DNA of 64,000 nucleotides from Streptomyces sp. WAC05374 (GCF_004353505.1 NZ_SMNQ01000001.1:496001-560000), one strand, 5' to 3'; counted from the first letter of the stretch, positions 19,121-28,822 are shown. The notes: generated by a model not told the origin, from the letters alone. Numbers and translations are program-made.

Positions 19121-20398
19121 TCAGCCGGGGGCCGGGTTCTCCCGGAGCCAGGCGAGCTTCTCCTCGGCGGCCAGCAGGCGCGGGTGGCCCGGACCGTACA
19201 TGCGGTGGTAGTCGCGTACGCAGCGGTCGAGGAGCCCGGCCGCCTCGGCGTGCCGTCCCGTGTCGATCAGGACGTTGGCGAGGTTGTCGCGGGCACTGGC
19301 GGTCGACAGGTGGTCCTCGCCCTGGAGGGCGACGTGTCCGGCCAGGACGGCCCGCAGGAGCGGTACGGCGTCCTCGTAGCGTCCCATGCCGTGCAGGACG
19401 GCGGCGAGGTTGTTCTTCGCGGTGAAGGTGGCGGTGTGGTGCGGCCCCACGGTCGCCTCGCAGGACCGGACGACGGCGCGCATGTACGGTTCCGCCTCGG
19501 CGTAGCGCTCCAGCCGGCACAGGACGGCCCCGAGGTTGGCCCGTGCGGCGACCGTCCGCTCGTGGTCGCGCCCGTACCGGCCCTCCAGTCGGGGCACCAG
19601 CGCGCTCAGGGCACGCTGGGCCTCCTCGTGGCGGCCGCACTTGAGCAGTGCGGCGGCGTGGGCGTTGGTGGAGGTCAGGACGTCGGGGTGGTCGTGGCCG
19701 AGCAGCCGTGTCCGGCGTTCCAGGACGTCCCGCTGGAGCGGCTCGGCCTCGGCGGCGCGGCCGAGGTCCTCCAGGAGCACGGCGAGCCCGATGGCGCTGC
19801 CCAGCGTGTCGGGGTGGTCGCGGCCCAGGGTCTCCGCCCGGCCGCGGAAGGTGTCCCGCCAGGCCGACTCGGCGAGTTGCAGTTGGCCGGTCTCGTGGAG
19901 GACCGCGGCCAGTTCGGCGGAGGTGCGCAGGGTTTCCTCGTGGCGGTCGCCCAGCACGGTCCACTGGGTGCGCGCCACCTGCTGGTAGAGCTCGACGGCG
20001 TCCTCTCCCCGCCCGGGGGCGGACGCGAGGACCCGGGCGAGGTCGCGCACGGCGACGAGGGCGTCCGGGTGCTCGAAGCCCAGCCGGTCGATGACGGACT
20101 GGGCGCGCATGGCCTGGGCCTGCTCGACGGAGATCTCGATGCGGGCGATCTCCTCCTCGGGGCGGCCCTCCGTCACCTCCGTGATGGTGATGTGCCCGCC
20201 GGACGGCCGCCCGGCGCTCCCTGCTCCCGCCGAGGGCCGCGGCTCGTGCGGCTGCGGCTGCTCCGGGTCCGTGTGCCCGCGCTCCTCGGTTCCGTCCCGC
20301 CGCGGCTCCCCGCGCCGCTCCCGCGGTCCGGGCCCCGGCGGCGGTGCGCCCGCCCCCTGGCCGTCCTCCGCGGCTCGTCGCCGCCACCATCGGGTCAT
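19121..20398 (-). CDS. Kinesin-light-chain-like tetratricopeptide repeat protein
   Basis: A 425-residue protein without signal or membrane segment. After a charged, low-complexity N-terminus (1-65) come about eight TPR units of 42-residue period. The period is visible in the recurring LGDRHEETL, LGRDHPDTL, LGHDHPDVL, YGRDHERTV, VGPHHTATF, QGEDHLSTA and YGPGHPRLL. This is the kinesin-light-chain/Nephrocystin TPR type, frequent in Streptomyces and in conflict-system proteins as a protein-binding scaffold. ATG 20398 has GAGGAGGCGG upstream. It starts 31 bases after the CHAT protease stop on the same strand, so the two are an operon. A role as recognition partner or substrate of the protease is inference. 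Confidence 0.9.
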   Translation of the reverse strand: MTRWWRRRAAEDGQGAGAPPPGPGPRERRGEPRRDGTEERGHTDPEQPQPHEPRPSAGAGSAGRPSGGHITITEVTEGRPEEEIARIEISVEQAQAMRAQSVIDRLGFEHPDALVAVRDLARVLASAPGRGEDAVELYQQVARTQWTVLGDRHEETLRTSAELAAVLHETGQLQLAESAWRDTFRGRAETLGRDHPDTLGSAIGLAVLLEDLGRAAEAEPLQRDVLERRTRLLGHDHPDVLTSTNAHAAALLKCGRHEEAQRALSALVPRLEGRYGRDHERTVAARANLGAVLCRLERYAEAEPYMRAVVRSCEATVGPHHTATFTAKNNLAAVLHGMGRYEDAVPLLRAVLAGHVALQGEDHLSTASARDNLANVLIDTGRHAEAAGLLDRCVRDYHRMYGPGHPRLLAAEEKLAWLRENPAPG

Positions 20399-20429
20399 CG
20401 TGACCGCCTCCTCGTCGCTGCCGGTGTCG

Positions 20430-23400
20430 TCAGGCGCCCGCGTGCACGTGTGCCGCCCACAGGCTGGGGCTTGCCGCGAAGGCGGCGCGGCACCGCCGGA
20501 CCGCCCGGTGCAGGGCCTCGGCCGTCCTCGTGTCGTCCAGCTCCGGTTCGCCGCCCGGCCCCTCGGTGCACAGCTCCCGGTACAGGAGGCGTGTGACGCG
20601 GACGGCCACCACGTCGTGCACGGGCCAGAGCGTCCCGACGGCGTGCGGGTAGCCGGCGAGCTGGAAGGCGGAGGTGATGTGGATCGCCTCGTCGGCCAGT
20701 TCCCCGCCGCCCCGCGCCGTCTCGCAGGCGGACAGCACCGCGAGCCGCGCCGCGGGAAGGTCCAGGCGGGAGATCGCGCGGACCGTCAGGGGCCGGGTCG
20801 TGTGGTCGTGCACCAGCAGCCTGCCGTTGGAGGGGTCGGCGGGCTCGCTCACCCCGTGGCAGGCGAAGTGCACGCAGGGGTGACGGGGCAGGGCGTCCAT
20901 CACCCGGTCGAAGGTGGCCTGCTCCCCGTGCAGCACCTCGGTGGGCAGGAGACCCCGCAGCACCTCCACCTCGCGGTGGGCGCCGCCGAGGGGCCGTGCG
21001 CCGGGGGTGTCGGGGAGGGCGACGGCGAGGGGCCGGCCCGGCGGCCGTGGCGCGGCGGCCCGGGCGCGGGCGTAGCGGAGCGCTCCGACGGTCGGCGTGT
21101 ACGAGGACACCACCCGGTCCAGCACGGTCCGGGGCGCCGGCCCCGTGCCCGGGCTCGGCGCGGGGGCGGGGGTGGCTGGGGTGGGCGTGGCTGCGGCCGG
21201 GGTGGCCGCGGGGTTGTCCCGTGCCGCGTCGAGCGCGTCGCCGTGGTGACCGGCCGCGTGCAGCGGGAGCGAGGCCAGCGCGCCTCCCGGTGACCACCAC
21301 AGCCGCTCCCACCGGCCGTCCGGTGCGGGCCCGCGCAGCTCCAGTCGGTCGAGCACCGGGCCGGTGACGTGGTCCCAGGTCCAGGCCAGCACCTCGCGGA
21401 TGGTCCGCTGGGCGGCCCGGTCGCGGGCGGGGTCGGCGGCGTCGGCGAGCGCCCGGTCGAGGCGGTCCGCCTGTTCCCCGACGGCCCGGGGGGTGGCGTG
21501 CGGCAGCGGGACGAGGAGGACTTCGCCGTCCCGGAGCACCAGGGCGTCACTGCGGTAGGCGCTGCAGTAGGCGAGCACCACCGGGCCACGGTCGGCGCAC
21601 TCCAGCAGCGCTTCGGTGGTGGGGGCGGCGAGGAACCCGGCGAAGCCGGGCCGGGCCCGGATCTCGGTGACCAGGTGCTCGAGTTGGGCCGCGAGGGCGT
21701 GCCGGCGGTCGGTGGTGCCGTCCGGCAGCCGGCCCTGGGCGGTGTCCGCGGTCTCGGCGGCTTCGAGCGCGTCGAGCCGTTCGCGCAGGAGGACGAAGCG
21801 TTCGGCGAGGGCGGGGTGCGCGCGGCGCAGTCGCCCGAGCCCGTCGCGGGTGGCCATGGTCCGGCCGAGCAGGACGCCCCGGCCCTGTTCCAGCAGGAGC
21901 ACCGCGTGCTCCGGCCGCCCGGCGTTGACCGCGCACGCGGCGGCCTCGGCGGCGAGGCCGCGTACGCGGGACAGGCCGCGTTCCTGGTCGCTGCGGACCA
22001 GTCGGCCGGACGCCGCGAACGGCAGCAGGGACAAGGCGAGTCCGTAGCCCGGCAGCGCCTCGGTCCAGCGGCGGCCGTCCCCGGCGGCGGCGCCCCACTC
22101 CCAGGCGGCGAGGACCCGCTCGTAGGCGGGCAGGGCGGTGGTTTCGGCGGCCTGCCGGTAGGCGTCCTCGGCGGCCCGGAGCACTCCGGGGTCGCCGCTT
22201 CGGCGGTGCAGGGCGCGCAGCGCGTCGCCGTACCCCTTCAGATAGGTGCCGTGCGACGAGGTCCGCTCGGTGACCGCCCACACGGCGCGGCCCAGGTCGC
22301 TGACCGCCTGCTCCAGCTCCCCGGGCCGGCCGGTGGCGCGGTGTCTGGTGAGGCGGGCGGATCCGAGGTTGGAGAGGATGAGCGCGAGCGCCGGGTCACC
22401 GTACGGGGCCTGCCGGGCGGCCTCCTCCAGCAGCGCGACGGCCTCGTCGAGGTCCGCCACGTCACCGGCGTTCTCGAAGCGCGCCCGCAGGGCGTTGGCC
22501 AGGTGGTTCAGCCGGTCGGCGCGCGGCAGACCGGCGCCGGGCGCGAGGGCGAGCGCGCGGCGGGCCGCGTCGATGGCCTCGTCGGCGGCCGCGGTGTCCC
22601 CCGTCGCGCCGTGCCAGCTCTGGAGGACCACCCCCAGGTTGCCGAGCCGCACGACCTGCGCGGCGGGGGGCGCCTGGGACGCGTGGAGCGCTTCCCTGGC
22701 GAGCCGGGCGGCTTCCCGCAGGGAGGTGGGGTCGTCGGTCTGCAGGGCCCGCTGGCGCAGGGTGACGGCGAGGTTGGCCAGGGTTCCGGCGTACGCGTCG
22801 GTGCCCGGTTCGTGCTCGGCGAGGGCGGTGCGCAGCGTGGCGACGGCCTCGTCCAGCAGCGTCGCGTCCCCGGTCCACTGCGCCAGCCGGTGCAGGGTGT
22901 TGCCGAGGCTGTTCAGCTTGGTGGCCCGTCCCGGGGAGCCGGGGCGCAGCAGGGCCAGGGCCTCGCGCAGACGGGCGGCCGACTCCTTCAGGAGCGCCGG
23001 GTCGTCGGTGGCCTCGGCGGCCAGGCGCAGGGCGACGCCGAGTCCGGCGAGCAGCTCGGTGCGGGCCGGATGGCCGTGCGGGCAGGCGGCCACGGCCGCG
23101 CGGTGGGTCCGCAGCATCTCCGGCAGGTGGGCCTCGTCGGCAGCGTGCTCGTGCCACGCGCGCAGCCCCCGGGTGAGGTTACCCAGGAGGAGGAAGTGGT
23201 CGGGGTCGCCCGGCGGAACGGCTTCGACGGCGGTGCGCCACAGGTCGAGGGCCTCCCGCAGGGCATCGAGGTCCCCGTCGTACAGGTAGGCGCTGTGCCG
23301 CATCTCGGCGAGATCGCTCAGGTAGGCGGGACGGTTCTCCGATCCGCCCGGCAGCGCGCGGAGCGCGCGCCGTTGGGCGTCCGTCGCGCGGAGGAGGTCC

Positions 23401-23957
23401 GCCGCGGGGCCGGCGGCGGCGCCGTCCCGGGCGCCCGGGGGTGGGGTCGCCGTGCCCTGCGGGCCACGGTCCGCGGCGCCCCGGTGCCGCAGGTGCAGCA
23501 CGTCCGCGAGGGCGGCGAGGGTCTGCGCCTCGGTGCGGGCCTCCTGGGGCAGGTCGAGAGCCCGCCGGAACGTCTCCGCCGCGCGGTCGAGGTCGTCGGG
23601 ACGTCCGTGGAGCCCGAACCTCTGCCGGTACGCGAGGCCGAGGAGCCGTACGTCCTGCGGGCGGACCGGTTCGCGCGCCGCCCGCGCACGGCCCAGGCCG
23701 ATCAGGGCCTCCACGTCGTCGGGGCGGCCCAGCAATCGCAAGCGCTCGTGCAGGGCGACCATCAGATTGGAGGCCGCGACGGCTGTCGGGTCGGCGTCCG
23801 GCGGCGCCGAGGCGAGTAATCGGCGGTAGAGCGCGATGGCCCGGTCGAGGGCCTCCCTGTCGCCGGTGCGGAAGTGCTGGACCAGCAAGTCTTCGGCTCG
23901 GGACCCTTCCTCCGGGCCGCCGGCCGCTCGCTGGATGTTCATGTCGAACACGTCCAC
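20430..23957 (-). CDS. TPR-CHAT caspase-like protease; contains a TTA codon
   Basis: A 1175-residue protein. Residues about 20-750 are helical repeats of TPR type (repeating L..LA..L..R...T.D segments). The C-terminal 300 residues form a CHAT domain, a caspase-fold peptidase. The catalytic dyad is visible as His in HFACHG (near 1031) and Cys in LSACET (near 1076). A Pro/Ala-rich insertion of about 30 residues lies inside the CHAT domain. TPR-CHAT proteins act in bacterial immunity by cleaving partner proteins on activation; none of the known partners is recognisable here. Leu47 is encoded by TTA (23817-23819), so expression should depend on the bldA tRNA. GTG 23957 has a G-run upstream; ATG 23942 is an alternative. 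The divergent gene pair at 24087 probably belongs to the same locus. Confidence 0.92.
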   Translation of the reverse strand: MDVFDMNIQRAAGGPEEGSRAEDLLVQHFRTGDREALDRAIALYRRLLASAPPDADPTAVAASNLMVALHERLRLLGRPDDVEALIGLGRARAAREPVRPQDVRLLGLAYRQRFGLHGRPDDLDRAAETFRRALDLPQEARTEAQTLAALADVLHLRHRGAADRGPQGTATPPPGARDGAAAGPAADLLRATDAQRRALRALPGGSENRPAYLSDLAEMRHSAYLYDGDLDALREALDLWRTAVEAVPPGDPDHFLLLGNLTRGLRAWHEHAADEAHLPEMLRTHRAAVAACPHGHPARTELLAGLGVALRLAAEATDDPALLKESAARLREALALLRPGSPGRATKLNSLGNTLHRLAQWTGDATLLDEAVATLRTALAEHEPGTDAYAGTLANLAVTLRQRALQTDDPTSLREAARLAREALHASQAPPAAQVVRLGNLGVVLQSWHGATGDTAAADEAIDAARRALALAPGAGLPRADRLNHLANALRARFENAGDVADLDEAVALLEEAARQAPYGDPALALILSNLGSARLTRHRATGRPGELEQAVSDLGRAVWAVTERTSSHGTYLKGYGDALRALHRRSGDPGVLRAAEDAYRQAAETTALPAYERVLAAWEWGAAAGDGRRWTEALPGYGLALSLLPFAASGRLVRSDQERGLSRVRGLAAEAAACAVNAGRPEHAVLLLEQGRGVLLGRTMATRDGLGRLRRAHPALAERFVLLRERLDALEAAETADTAQGRLPDGTTDRRHALAAQLEHLVTEIRARPGFAGFLAAPTTEALLECADRGPVVLAYCSAYRSDALVLRDGEVLLVPLPHATPRAVGEQADRLDRALADAADPARDRAAQRTIREVLAWTWDHVTGPVLDRLELRGPAPDGRWERLWWSPGGALASLPLHAAGHHGDALDAARDNPAATPAAATPTPATPAPAPSPGTGPAPRTVLDRVVSSYTPTVGALRYARARAAAPRPPGRPLAVALPDTPGARPLGGAHREVEVLRGLLPTEVLHGEQATFDRVMDALPRHPCVHFACHGVSEPADPSNGRLLVHDHTTRPLTVRAISRLDLPAARLAVLSACETARGGGELADEAIHITSAFQLAGYPHAVGTLWPVHDVVAVRVTRLLYRELCTEGPGGEPELDDTRTAEALHRAVRRCRAAFAASPSLWAAHVHAGA

Positions 23958-24086
23958 CCCCCGGTGTCACGCCGTCGTGACCGCGGCCCCCGTCACCGCG
24001 GGGCCCATGCCGACGATAGCGAACGGGCCGCAGGGGCGCCGACGTAGAATCGCGGCGAACCGGCATCGGGCTTCCGAGGGGGAACG

Positions 24087-24518
24087 GTGGGGATGGAGAC
24101 GGGTGTTGGGGGCGGGCGGGGCGGCGGGCACCCCCGGCTGGGGGAGCTGTGCCGACGGCTGGCGGACACGTCCGGGCCGGGCGGGCTGGAGGGGCGGGCG
24201 CTGCGGCTGGCCGAGTCCATCACCTCGGCGTTGCGTTCCGGCCGGTCCCCCGGCGAACTCGACGACCTGTTCGACGAGTTGGAGGAGGAGCTGCTCGCGG
24301 CCGGGCACAGCGCGGGCCTGGGCTCCTACCGCACCACCCCGCCGCCGCCGACGCCCGGTTACCAGCCGCTGCCGGTCGCCGCGCCGGGCCACCCGGCGCT
24401 GCACGTGCTGGCCTGCCCGCGGGGGCACTGCGGGCGGGTGGAGGCGCCGGGCGACGACGCCCCACACCCCGCCTGCCGGGTCTTCGACCAGCCGCTGCGT
24501 ACGGTCCCCATCCGGTGA
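24087..24518 (+). CDS. Small Cys/His-containing protein of the CHAT locus, unknown function
   Basis: A 143-residue protein. Residues 15-75 are helical and rich in Leu/Glu (LFDELEEELLAAG), resembling an interaction helix bundle. Residues 85-143 contain HVLACPRGHCGRV followed by HPACRVFDQPLR. This is a C-x4-C ... C arrangement with nearby His that could bind one metal as a short zinc-ribbon-like element. I recognise no named family. The GTG at 24087 follows GAGGGGGAAC; ATG 24093 is also possible. It overlaps the downstream membrane protein gene (GTGA), so the two are translationally coupled. It diverges from the CHAT gene across 129 bases. Confidence 0.75.
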   Translation: MGMETGVGGGRGGGHPRLGELCRRLADTSGPGGLEGRALRLAESITSALRSGRSPGELDDLFDELEEELLAAGHSAGLGSYRTTPPPPTPGYQPLPVAAPGHPALHVLACPRGHCGRVEAPGDDAPHPACRVFDQPLRTVPIR

Positions 24519-25435
24519 CCAGCGCCTTCCTCAGCGCGCTGGGAGGCCGGATCGCCGAGCGGTGGCTGACCCTGCTGGCCCTGCCGGGGCTGCTCTTCCT
24601 GGTCGCCCTCACCACGGCCCTGGTGCTGGGGCACGAACACTGGGCGGACGCCGGGCGGTTGCGGGACTGGCTCGACGCGCTCGCCTCCTCGCCCGCGTCC
24701 CGGAGCACCGGCACCGTCGCCCTGGTGGCGCTGGGCGTGCTGGCCGGTGCCGCCGTGACAGGCGCGGCGGCCCGGTCCCTGGGTACCGCGGTGGAGCTGC
24801 TGTGGTGCGCGGAGCCGCGCGGGCCGCTGCTGCGGTACCTCGCCGACCGCAGGGCGCGGCGCTGGCGGGCGGCCGACGCGGCCTTCCGCACGGCGCTGGT
24901 GGCGGCGGGCAGGGCGCGTATCGAGGGGGCGGACGACGCCGACCGGCTCGCCGGTGTCGCCGAGCGCCGTCACGCCGAGCGTGGCCGGATCGCCGCGGCG
25001 GCACCCCGTCACCCGTTCGGAATGGGCGACCGGCTCGCCGCGCCCGGGCAGCGGCTGTGGCGCGCCCACCGGCTGGAGCTGGGGACCGCCTGGCCGCACC
25101 TGTGGCTGCTGGCCGGGGACGGCACGCGGGCCGAACTCCAGAACGCCCGCCGCGAGTTCGGTGCTTCGGCGCGGCTGTGCGCCTGGGGCGCGGGTTACCT
25201 GGCGCTGGGGCTCTGGTGGTGGCCGGCGGCCCTGGCCGGCGGTGTCGCGGTCGTCTCGGGCGTGCGGCGCGGGCGGGCCGCCGCGGAGGCCTTCGCGGAA
25301 CTCACCGAGGCCCTGGCCGACCTCCATGTGCGGGACCTGGCGGCGTCGCTGGGAATCCCGTGCGAGGGAGCCGTCGACCGGGTGGTCGGCGAACGCCTCA
25401 CGCGGGCGTTGCGGAAGGAGCCGGAGGCGGCGTAG
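24515..25435 (+). CDS. Membrane protein of the CHAT locus, unknown function
   Basis: A 306-residue protein with hydrophobic segments at about 17-42, 68-90 and 222-246 (the last with WWWPAALAGGVAVV), separated by a basic, Ala/Arg-rich cytoplasmic-like region of about 120 residues. No enzyme motif is visible. GTG 24515 overlaps the previous gene's stop. Coupling to a small metal-binding-like protein and proximity to the CHAT protease suggest a membrane component or target; this is inference from arrangement only. Confidence 0.75.
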   Translation: MTSAFLSALGGRIAERWLTLLALPGLLFLVALTTALVLGHEHWADAGRLRDWLDALASSPASRSTGTVALVALGVLAGAAVTGAAARSLGTAVELLWCAEPRGPLLRYLADRRARRWRAADAAFRTALVAAGRARIEGADDADRLAGVAERRHAERGRIAAAAPRHPFGMGDRLAAPGQRLWRAHRLELGTAWPHLWLLAGDGTRAELQNARREFGASARLCAWGAGYLALGLWWWPAALAGGVAVVSGVRRGRAAAEAFAELTEALADLHVRDLAASLGIPCEGAVDRVVGERLTRALRKEPEAA

Positions 25436-25685
25436 ACCGTCGTCGGCGCGTGTACGCGGGCGCGGGATCGGCCCGATCTTCCTGGGCGGCCGTTGCCCTC
25501 GGTACGTGTACGGCGCGGGAGCGGCTCAGGGGCGCGCCATCGCGCCTCGCTCACGCGTTCGCGTCGCGCCTACGCGCCGGTAGGGTCCGCGTACGGCCCG
25601 TCGGGGTCGGGCCGCGTATCCGCTCCTCCACCGACACGTGCCGATGCCTTGGCGTTCCCCCGTGACCGGCTCGACAATGAGGGGG

Positions 25686-27743
25686 ATGACGGACAACCGG
25701 GCACACAGCGGCGAGATCGGGCCGACCGAGCGGCTCGCCATGAACCGCACGGGCAGTTTCGACTGGGACCTCGACGCGGGCACGATCGACATCGACGAGG
25801 CGGGACTGCTGGTGTTCGGCCTCGCGCCCGGCACCTTCGACTCCCGGCCCACGTCCCTGGTGCACCGGCTGGAACCGGACGAGCGCGCCCGGCTGGACGC
25901 CGTGATCAAGGAGGCGCTGGGCAGCGGCCGGTCCTCGTACGCGGCGCGCTTCCAGATCCCCCTCGACGACGGATCGGCGCAGTGGACCCACGTCCAGGCG
26001 CGCATCCTGCGGGACCACGACGGCCGGGCGCACCGGATCGTCGGGATCGTCCGGGACGCCACCTCCGAGATCACCCACTCGGCGTTCGTCCTGGAGCTGG
26101 AGAAGCGCCGGCGGCGGCAGACGAACATGGTGGAGCGCACCACGCAGGCGCTGTCCCGCGCCGTGACGGTGGACGACGTCACCGCCGCGCTCACCGGCCC
26201 CGGGGGCCTGGCGCGCCTGGGCGCGGACGGCTTCGCGCTGGGGCTGGTCGAGAACGGCTCGCTGAACATCATCGCGCTCAGCGGCGAGTCGCTGGACGTC
26301 CTGGAGCACCTGCGGAGGCGGCGGCTGGAGCCGGGCATCCCGCTGGCCGAGACGGTGCTGAGCGGGCGCCCGCTGTTCAGCAGCTCGTTCCAGGAGCTGA
26401 TCAAGGAGTACCCGGAGCTCGCCCCGTACGCCGGGCGGCTGCGGTTCCGGGCGGCGGCCTACCTGCCGCTGGTCGCGCAGGCGCGCACCCTGGGCGGGAT
26501 GGCGCTGTTCTACAAGGGGCGCACGGCCTTCAGCGCCGACGAGCGGAACCTCACGCTGGGGCTCGCCGCCATCGTGGCCCAGTCGCTCCAGCGGGCCATC
26601 CTCTTCGACGAGGAGCGGGAACTGGCCACCGGCCTCCAGGCCACGATGCTCCCCCGCCGCATCCCGGTCGTCGACGGCGGCGAGATCGCCGTGCGGTACC
26701 ACTCGGCCTGGAGCGGCCGGCAGGTCGGCGGCGACTGGTACGACGTGATCCCGCTGCCGCGCGGGCGCGTCGGGGTCGTGGTCGGCGACGTGCAGGGCCA
26801 CGACACGCACGCCGCCGCCATCATGGGCCAGCTCCGGATCGCGCTGCGGGCGTACGCCGGTGAGGGCCACGCCCCCTCGACGGTGCTGGCGCGGGCCTCC
26901 CGGTTCCTCGCCGAGCTGGACACGGAGCGGTTCGCGACCTGTACGTACGCGCAGGTGGACCTGGACTCGGGCACGGTACGGGTGGTGCGGGCGGGCCATC
27001 TGGGGCTGCTGATCCGGCACACGGACGGGCGCGTGGGGCAGCCCAAGCTGCCGGGCGGGCTGCCCCTGGGCGTGGCGTCGGTCTTCGGGGACGAGGAGTT
27101 CCCCGAGACGCGGCTGGACCTGGTGCCCGGCGAGACGCTGGTGATGTGCACGGACGGGCTGGTCGAGCAGCCGGGCGCGGACATCGGGGAGGGGATGGCC
27201 GCGCTGGAGGCCGCGGTGAGCAGCGGGCCGCCGGGCGCGGAGGCGCTGGCCGACCACCTCTCGCAGCGGTTCTGGGAGCGGTGGGGCGCGGGCGACGACG
27301 TGGCACTGCTGGTGCTGCGGCGCAGCCCGGACCCGGGGACGCCGCGGGCGCCGCGCATCCACCAGTACATCCACCAGGCGGACCCGCAGGGGCTGTCGGA
27401 GGCGCGGGCCGTGGTGCGGCGGGCGCTGCGGGACTGGGGCATGCGCGGTTTCGCGGACGACGCCGAGCTGGTGACCGGTGAGCTGCTGGGCAATGTGCTC
27501 CTGCACACCGAGGGCGGCGCGGTACTGACGCTGGAGGTGCTGCCGGAGCCGGTGCGGCGGGTGCGGCTGACGGTGCAGGACCGTTCCAGCGCGTGGCCCC
27601 GGCGCCGTACGCCGGGTGAGGCGGCCACGTCGGGACGGGGACTGCTGTTGCTGGACGCGCTGGCCCTGCGCTGGGGTGTGGAGCCGCGCGGCGAGGGCAA
27701 GGCGGTGTGGTGCGAGATCGGCCCGTCGTCACGGCCCGGGTAG
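25686..27743 (+). CDS. PAS-GAF-PP2C-HATPase regulatory phosphatase
   Basis: A roughly 685-residue soluble signalling protein. A PAS-like domain (about 15-130) precedes a GAF domain (about 145-310) and a SpoIIE PP2C domain (about 325-535) with VGGDWYDVI, VGDVQGHD, CTDGLVEQ and DDVALLVL. A C-terminal anti-sigma-type histidine-kinase-like ATPase domain (about 555-680) shows ELVTGELLGNVLLHTEG and GRGLLLLDAL. The single chain thus carries both phosphatase and kinase-like modules of a partner-switching system. The start is uncertain: ATG 25677 or ATG 25686, with GAGGGGG between them. The PHP gene follows 14 bases later with its own ribosome binding site. The 250 bases upstream hold no gene that I can see. 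Confidence 0.93.
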   Translation: MTDNRAHSGEIGPTERLAMNRTGSFDWDLDAGTIDIDEAGLLVFGLAPGTFDSRPTSLVHRLEPDERARLDAVIKEALGSGRSSYAARFQIPLDDGSAQWTHVQARILRDHDGRAHRIVGIVRDATSEITHSAFVLELEKRRRRQTNMVERTTQALSRAVTVDDVTAALTGPGGLARLGADGFALGLVENGSLNIIALSGESLDVLEHLRRRRLEPGIPLAETVLSGRPLFSSSFQELIKEYPELAPYAGRLRFRAAAYLPLVAQARTLGGMALFYKGRTAFSADERNLTLGLAAIVAQSLQRAILFDEERELATGLQATMLPRRIPVVDGGEIAVRYHSAWSGRQVGGDWYDVIPLPRGRVGVVVGDVQGHDTHAAAIMGQLRIALRAYAGEGHAPSTVLARASRFLAELDTERFATCTYAQVDLDSGTVRVVRAGHLGLLIRHTDGRVGQPKLPGGLPLGVASVFGDEEFPETRLDLVPGETLVMCTDGLVEQPGADIGEGMAALEAAVSSGPPGAEALADHLSQRFWERWGAGDDVALLVLRRSPDPGTPRAPRIHQYIHQADPQGLSEARAVVRRALRDWGMRGFADDAELVTGELLGNVLLHTEGGAVLTLEVLPEPVRRVRLTVQDRSSAWPRRRTPGEAATSGRGLLLLDALALRWGVEPRGEGKAVWCEIGPSSRPG

Positions 27744-27757
27744 CCGAGGAGGAGCGC

Positions 27758-28789
27758 ATGGACCCCGTCGAGGCACTGGACCGGATCGCCTACCTGCTGG
27801 AGCGGTCGCAGGCGCCGACATACCGCGTGAAGGCGTTCCGCACCGCGTCGGCGGCGCTGGCGGCGCTCGGCGAGGGCGAGGCGGCCGAACGGGCGGCGGC
27901 CGGGACCCTGGAGCGGCTCAAGGGGGTCGGGCCGAAGACCGCGCAGGTGGTGCGCGAAGCGCTGGCGGGCGACGTACCGGCGTATTTGCAGCGGCTGGAG
28001 AGCGACGCGGAGGCCGCCCCGCAGCACGGGGCCGCACTGCGGGCGGCCCTGCGCGGCGATTGCCACCTGCATTCGGACTGGTCGGACGGCGGCAGCCCGA
28101 TCGAGGCCATGGGGCGGGCCGCCGCGGCGCTGGGGCACGAGTGGGCGGTGCTGACCGACCACTCTCCCCGGCTGACGGTGGCCCGCGGCCTGTCGGCGGA
28201 GCGGCTGCGGGAGCAACTGGACGTGGTGGCCGGGCTGAACGAGACCTGGGCGCCGTTCCGGCTGCTGACGGGCATCGAGTGCGACATCCTGCTGGACGGC
28301 TCGCTCGACCAGGAGGACGAGCTGCTCGACCAACTGGACGTGGTGGTCGCCTCGGTCCACTCCAAGCTGCGGATGGACGCCCCCGCGATGACGCGGCGGA
28401 TGGTGCGGGCCGTGACGAACCCGCTGGTGGACGTGCTCGGCCACTGCACGGGCCGGCTGGTGGGCGGCAAGCGGCCGGAGTCGCAGTTCGACGCGGAGCG
28501 GGTCTTCGGGGCCTGTGCCGAGTCCGGGACGGCGGTGGAGATCAACAGCCGTCCCGAGCGGCTCGATCCGCCGCGTCGGCTGCTGCGGCAGGCCGTGGAG
28601 GCCGGGGTGTTCTTCGCGGTGGACACCGACGCGCACGCGCCGGGTCAGCTCGACTGGCAGATCCTGGGCTGCGCGCGGGCCGAGGAGTGCGGCGTGCCGC
28701 CCGACCGGGTGATCAACACCTGGCCGGCCGGACACCTGCTCACCTGGACCCGCACGCGCCGGGCACCGAAGGGCGCCGCGAACGCCTAG
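27758..28789 (+). CDS. PHP-domain phosphoesterase with N-terminal helix-hairpin-helix (PolX-like without polymerase)
   Basis: A 343-residue protein. Residues 1-80 match the helical 8-kDa/HhH region of family X DNA polymerases (LERSQAPTYRVKAFRTA, then the hairpin LKGVGPKTAQVV). Residues about 105-335 form a PHP metallophosphoesterase: DCHLHSDWSD, LTDHSP, GIECDI, SVHSKL, LGHCTG and DTDAHAP supply the trinuclear metal ligands. The polymerase palm is absent. Known PHP proteins of this layout are thought to act in DNA repair or nucleotide hydrolysis; the substrate is unknown. ATG 27758 follows GAGGAGG. Confidence 0.92.
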   Translation: MDPVEALDRIAYLLERSQAPTYRVKAFRTASAALAALGEGEAAERAAAGTLERLKGVGPKTAQVVREALAGDVPAYLQRLESDAEAAPQHGAALRAALRGDCHLHSDWSDGGSPIEAMGRAAAALGHEWAVLTDHSPRLTVARGLSAERLREQLDVVAGLNETWAPFRLLTGIECDILLDGSLDQEDELLDQLDVVVASVHSKLRMDAPAMTRRMVRAVTNPLVDVLGHCTGRLVGGKRPESQFDAERVFGACAESGTAVEINSRPERLDPPRRLLRQAVEAGVFFAVDTDAHAPGQLDWQILGCARAEECGVPPDRVINTWPAGHLLTWTRTRRAPKGAANA

Positions 28790-28822
28790 GAACCGGTGGC
28801 GCGGCGCCCGAGGGCGGCGTGG

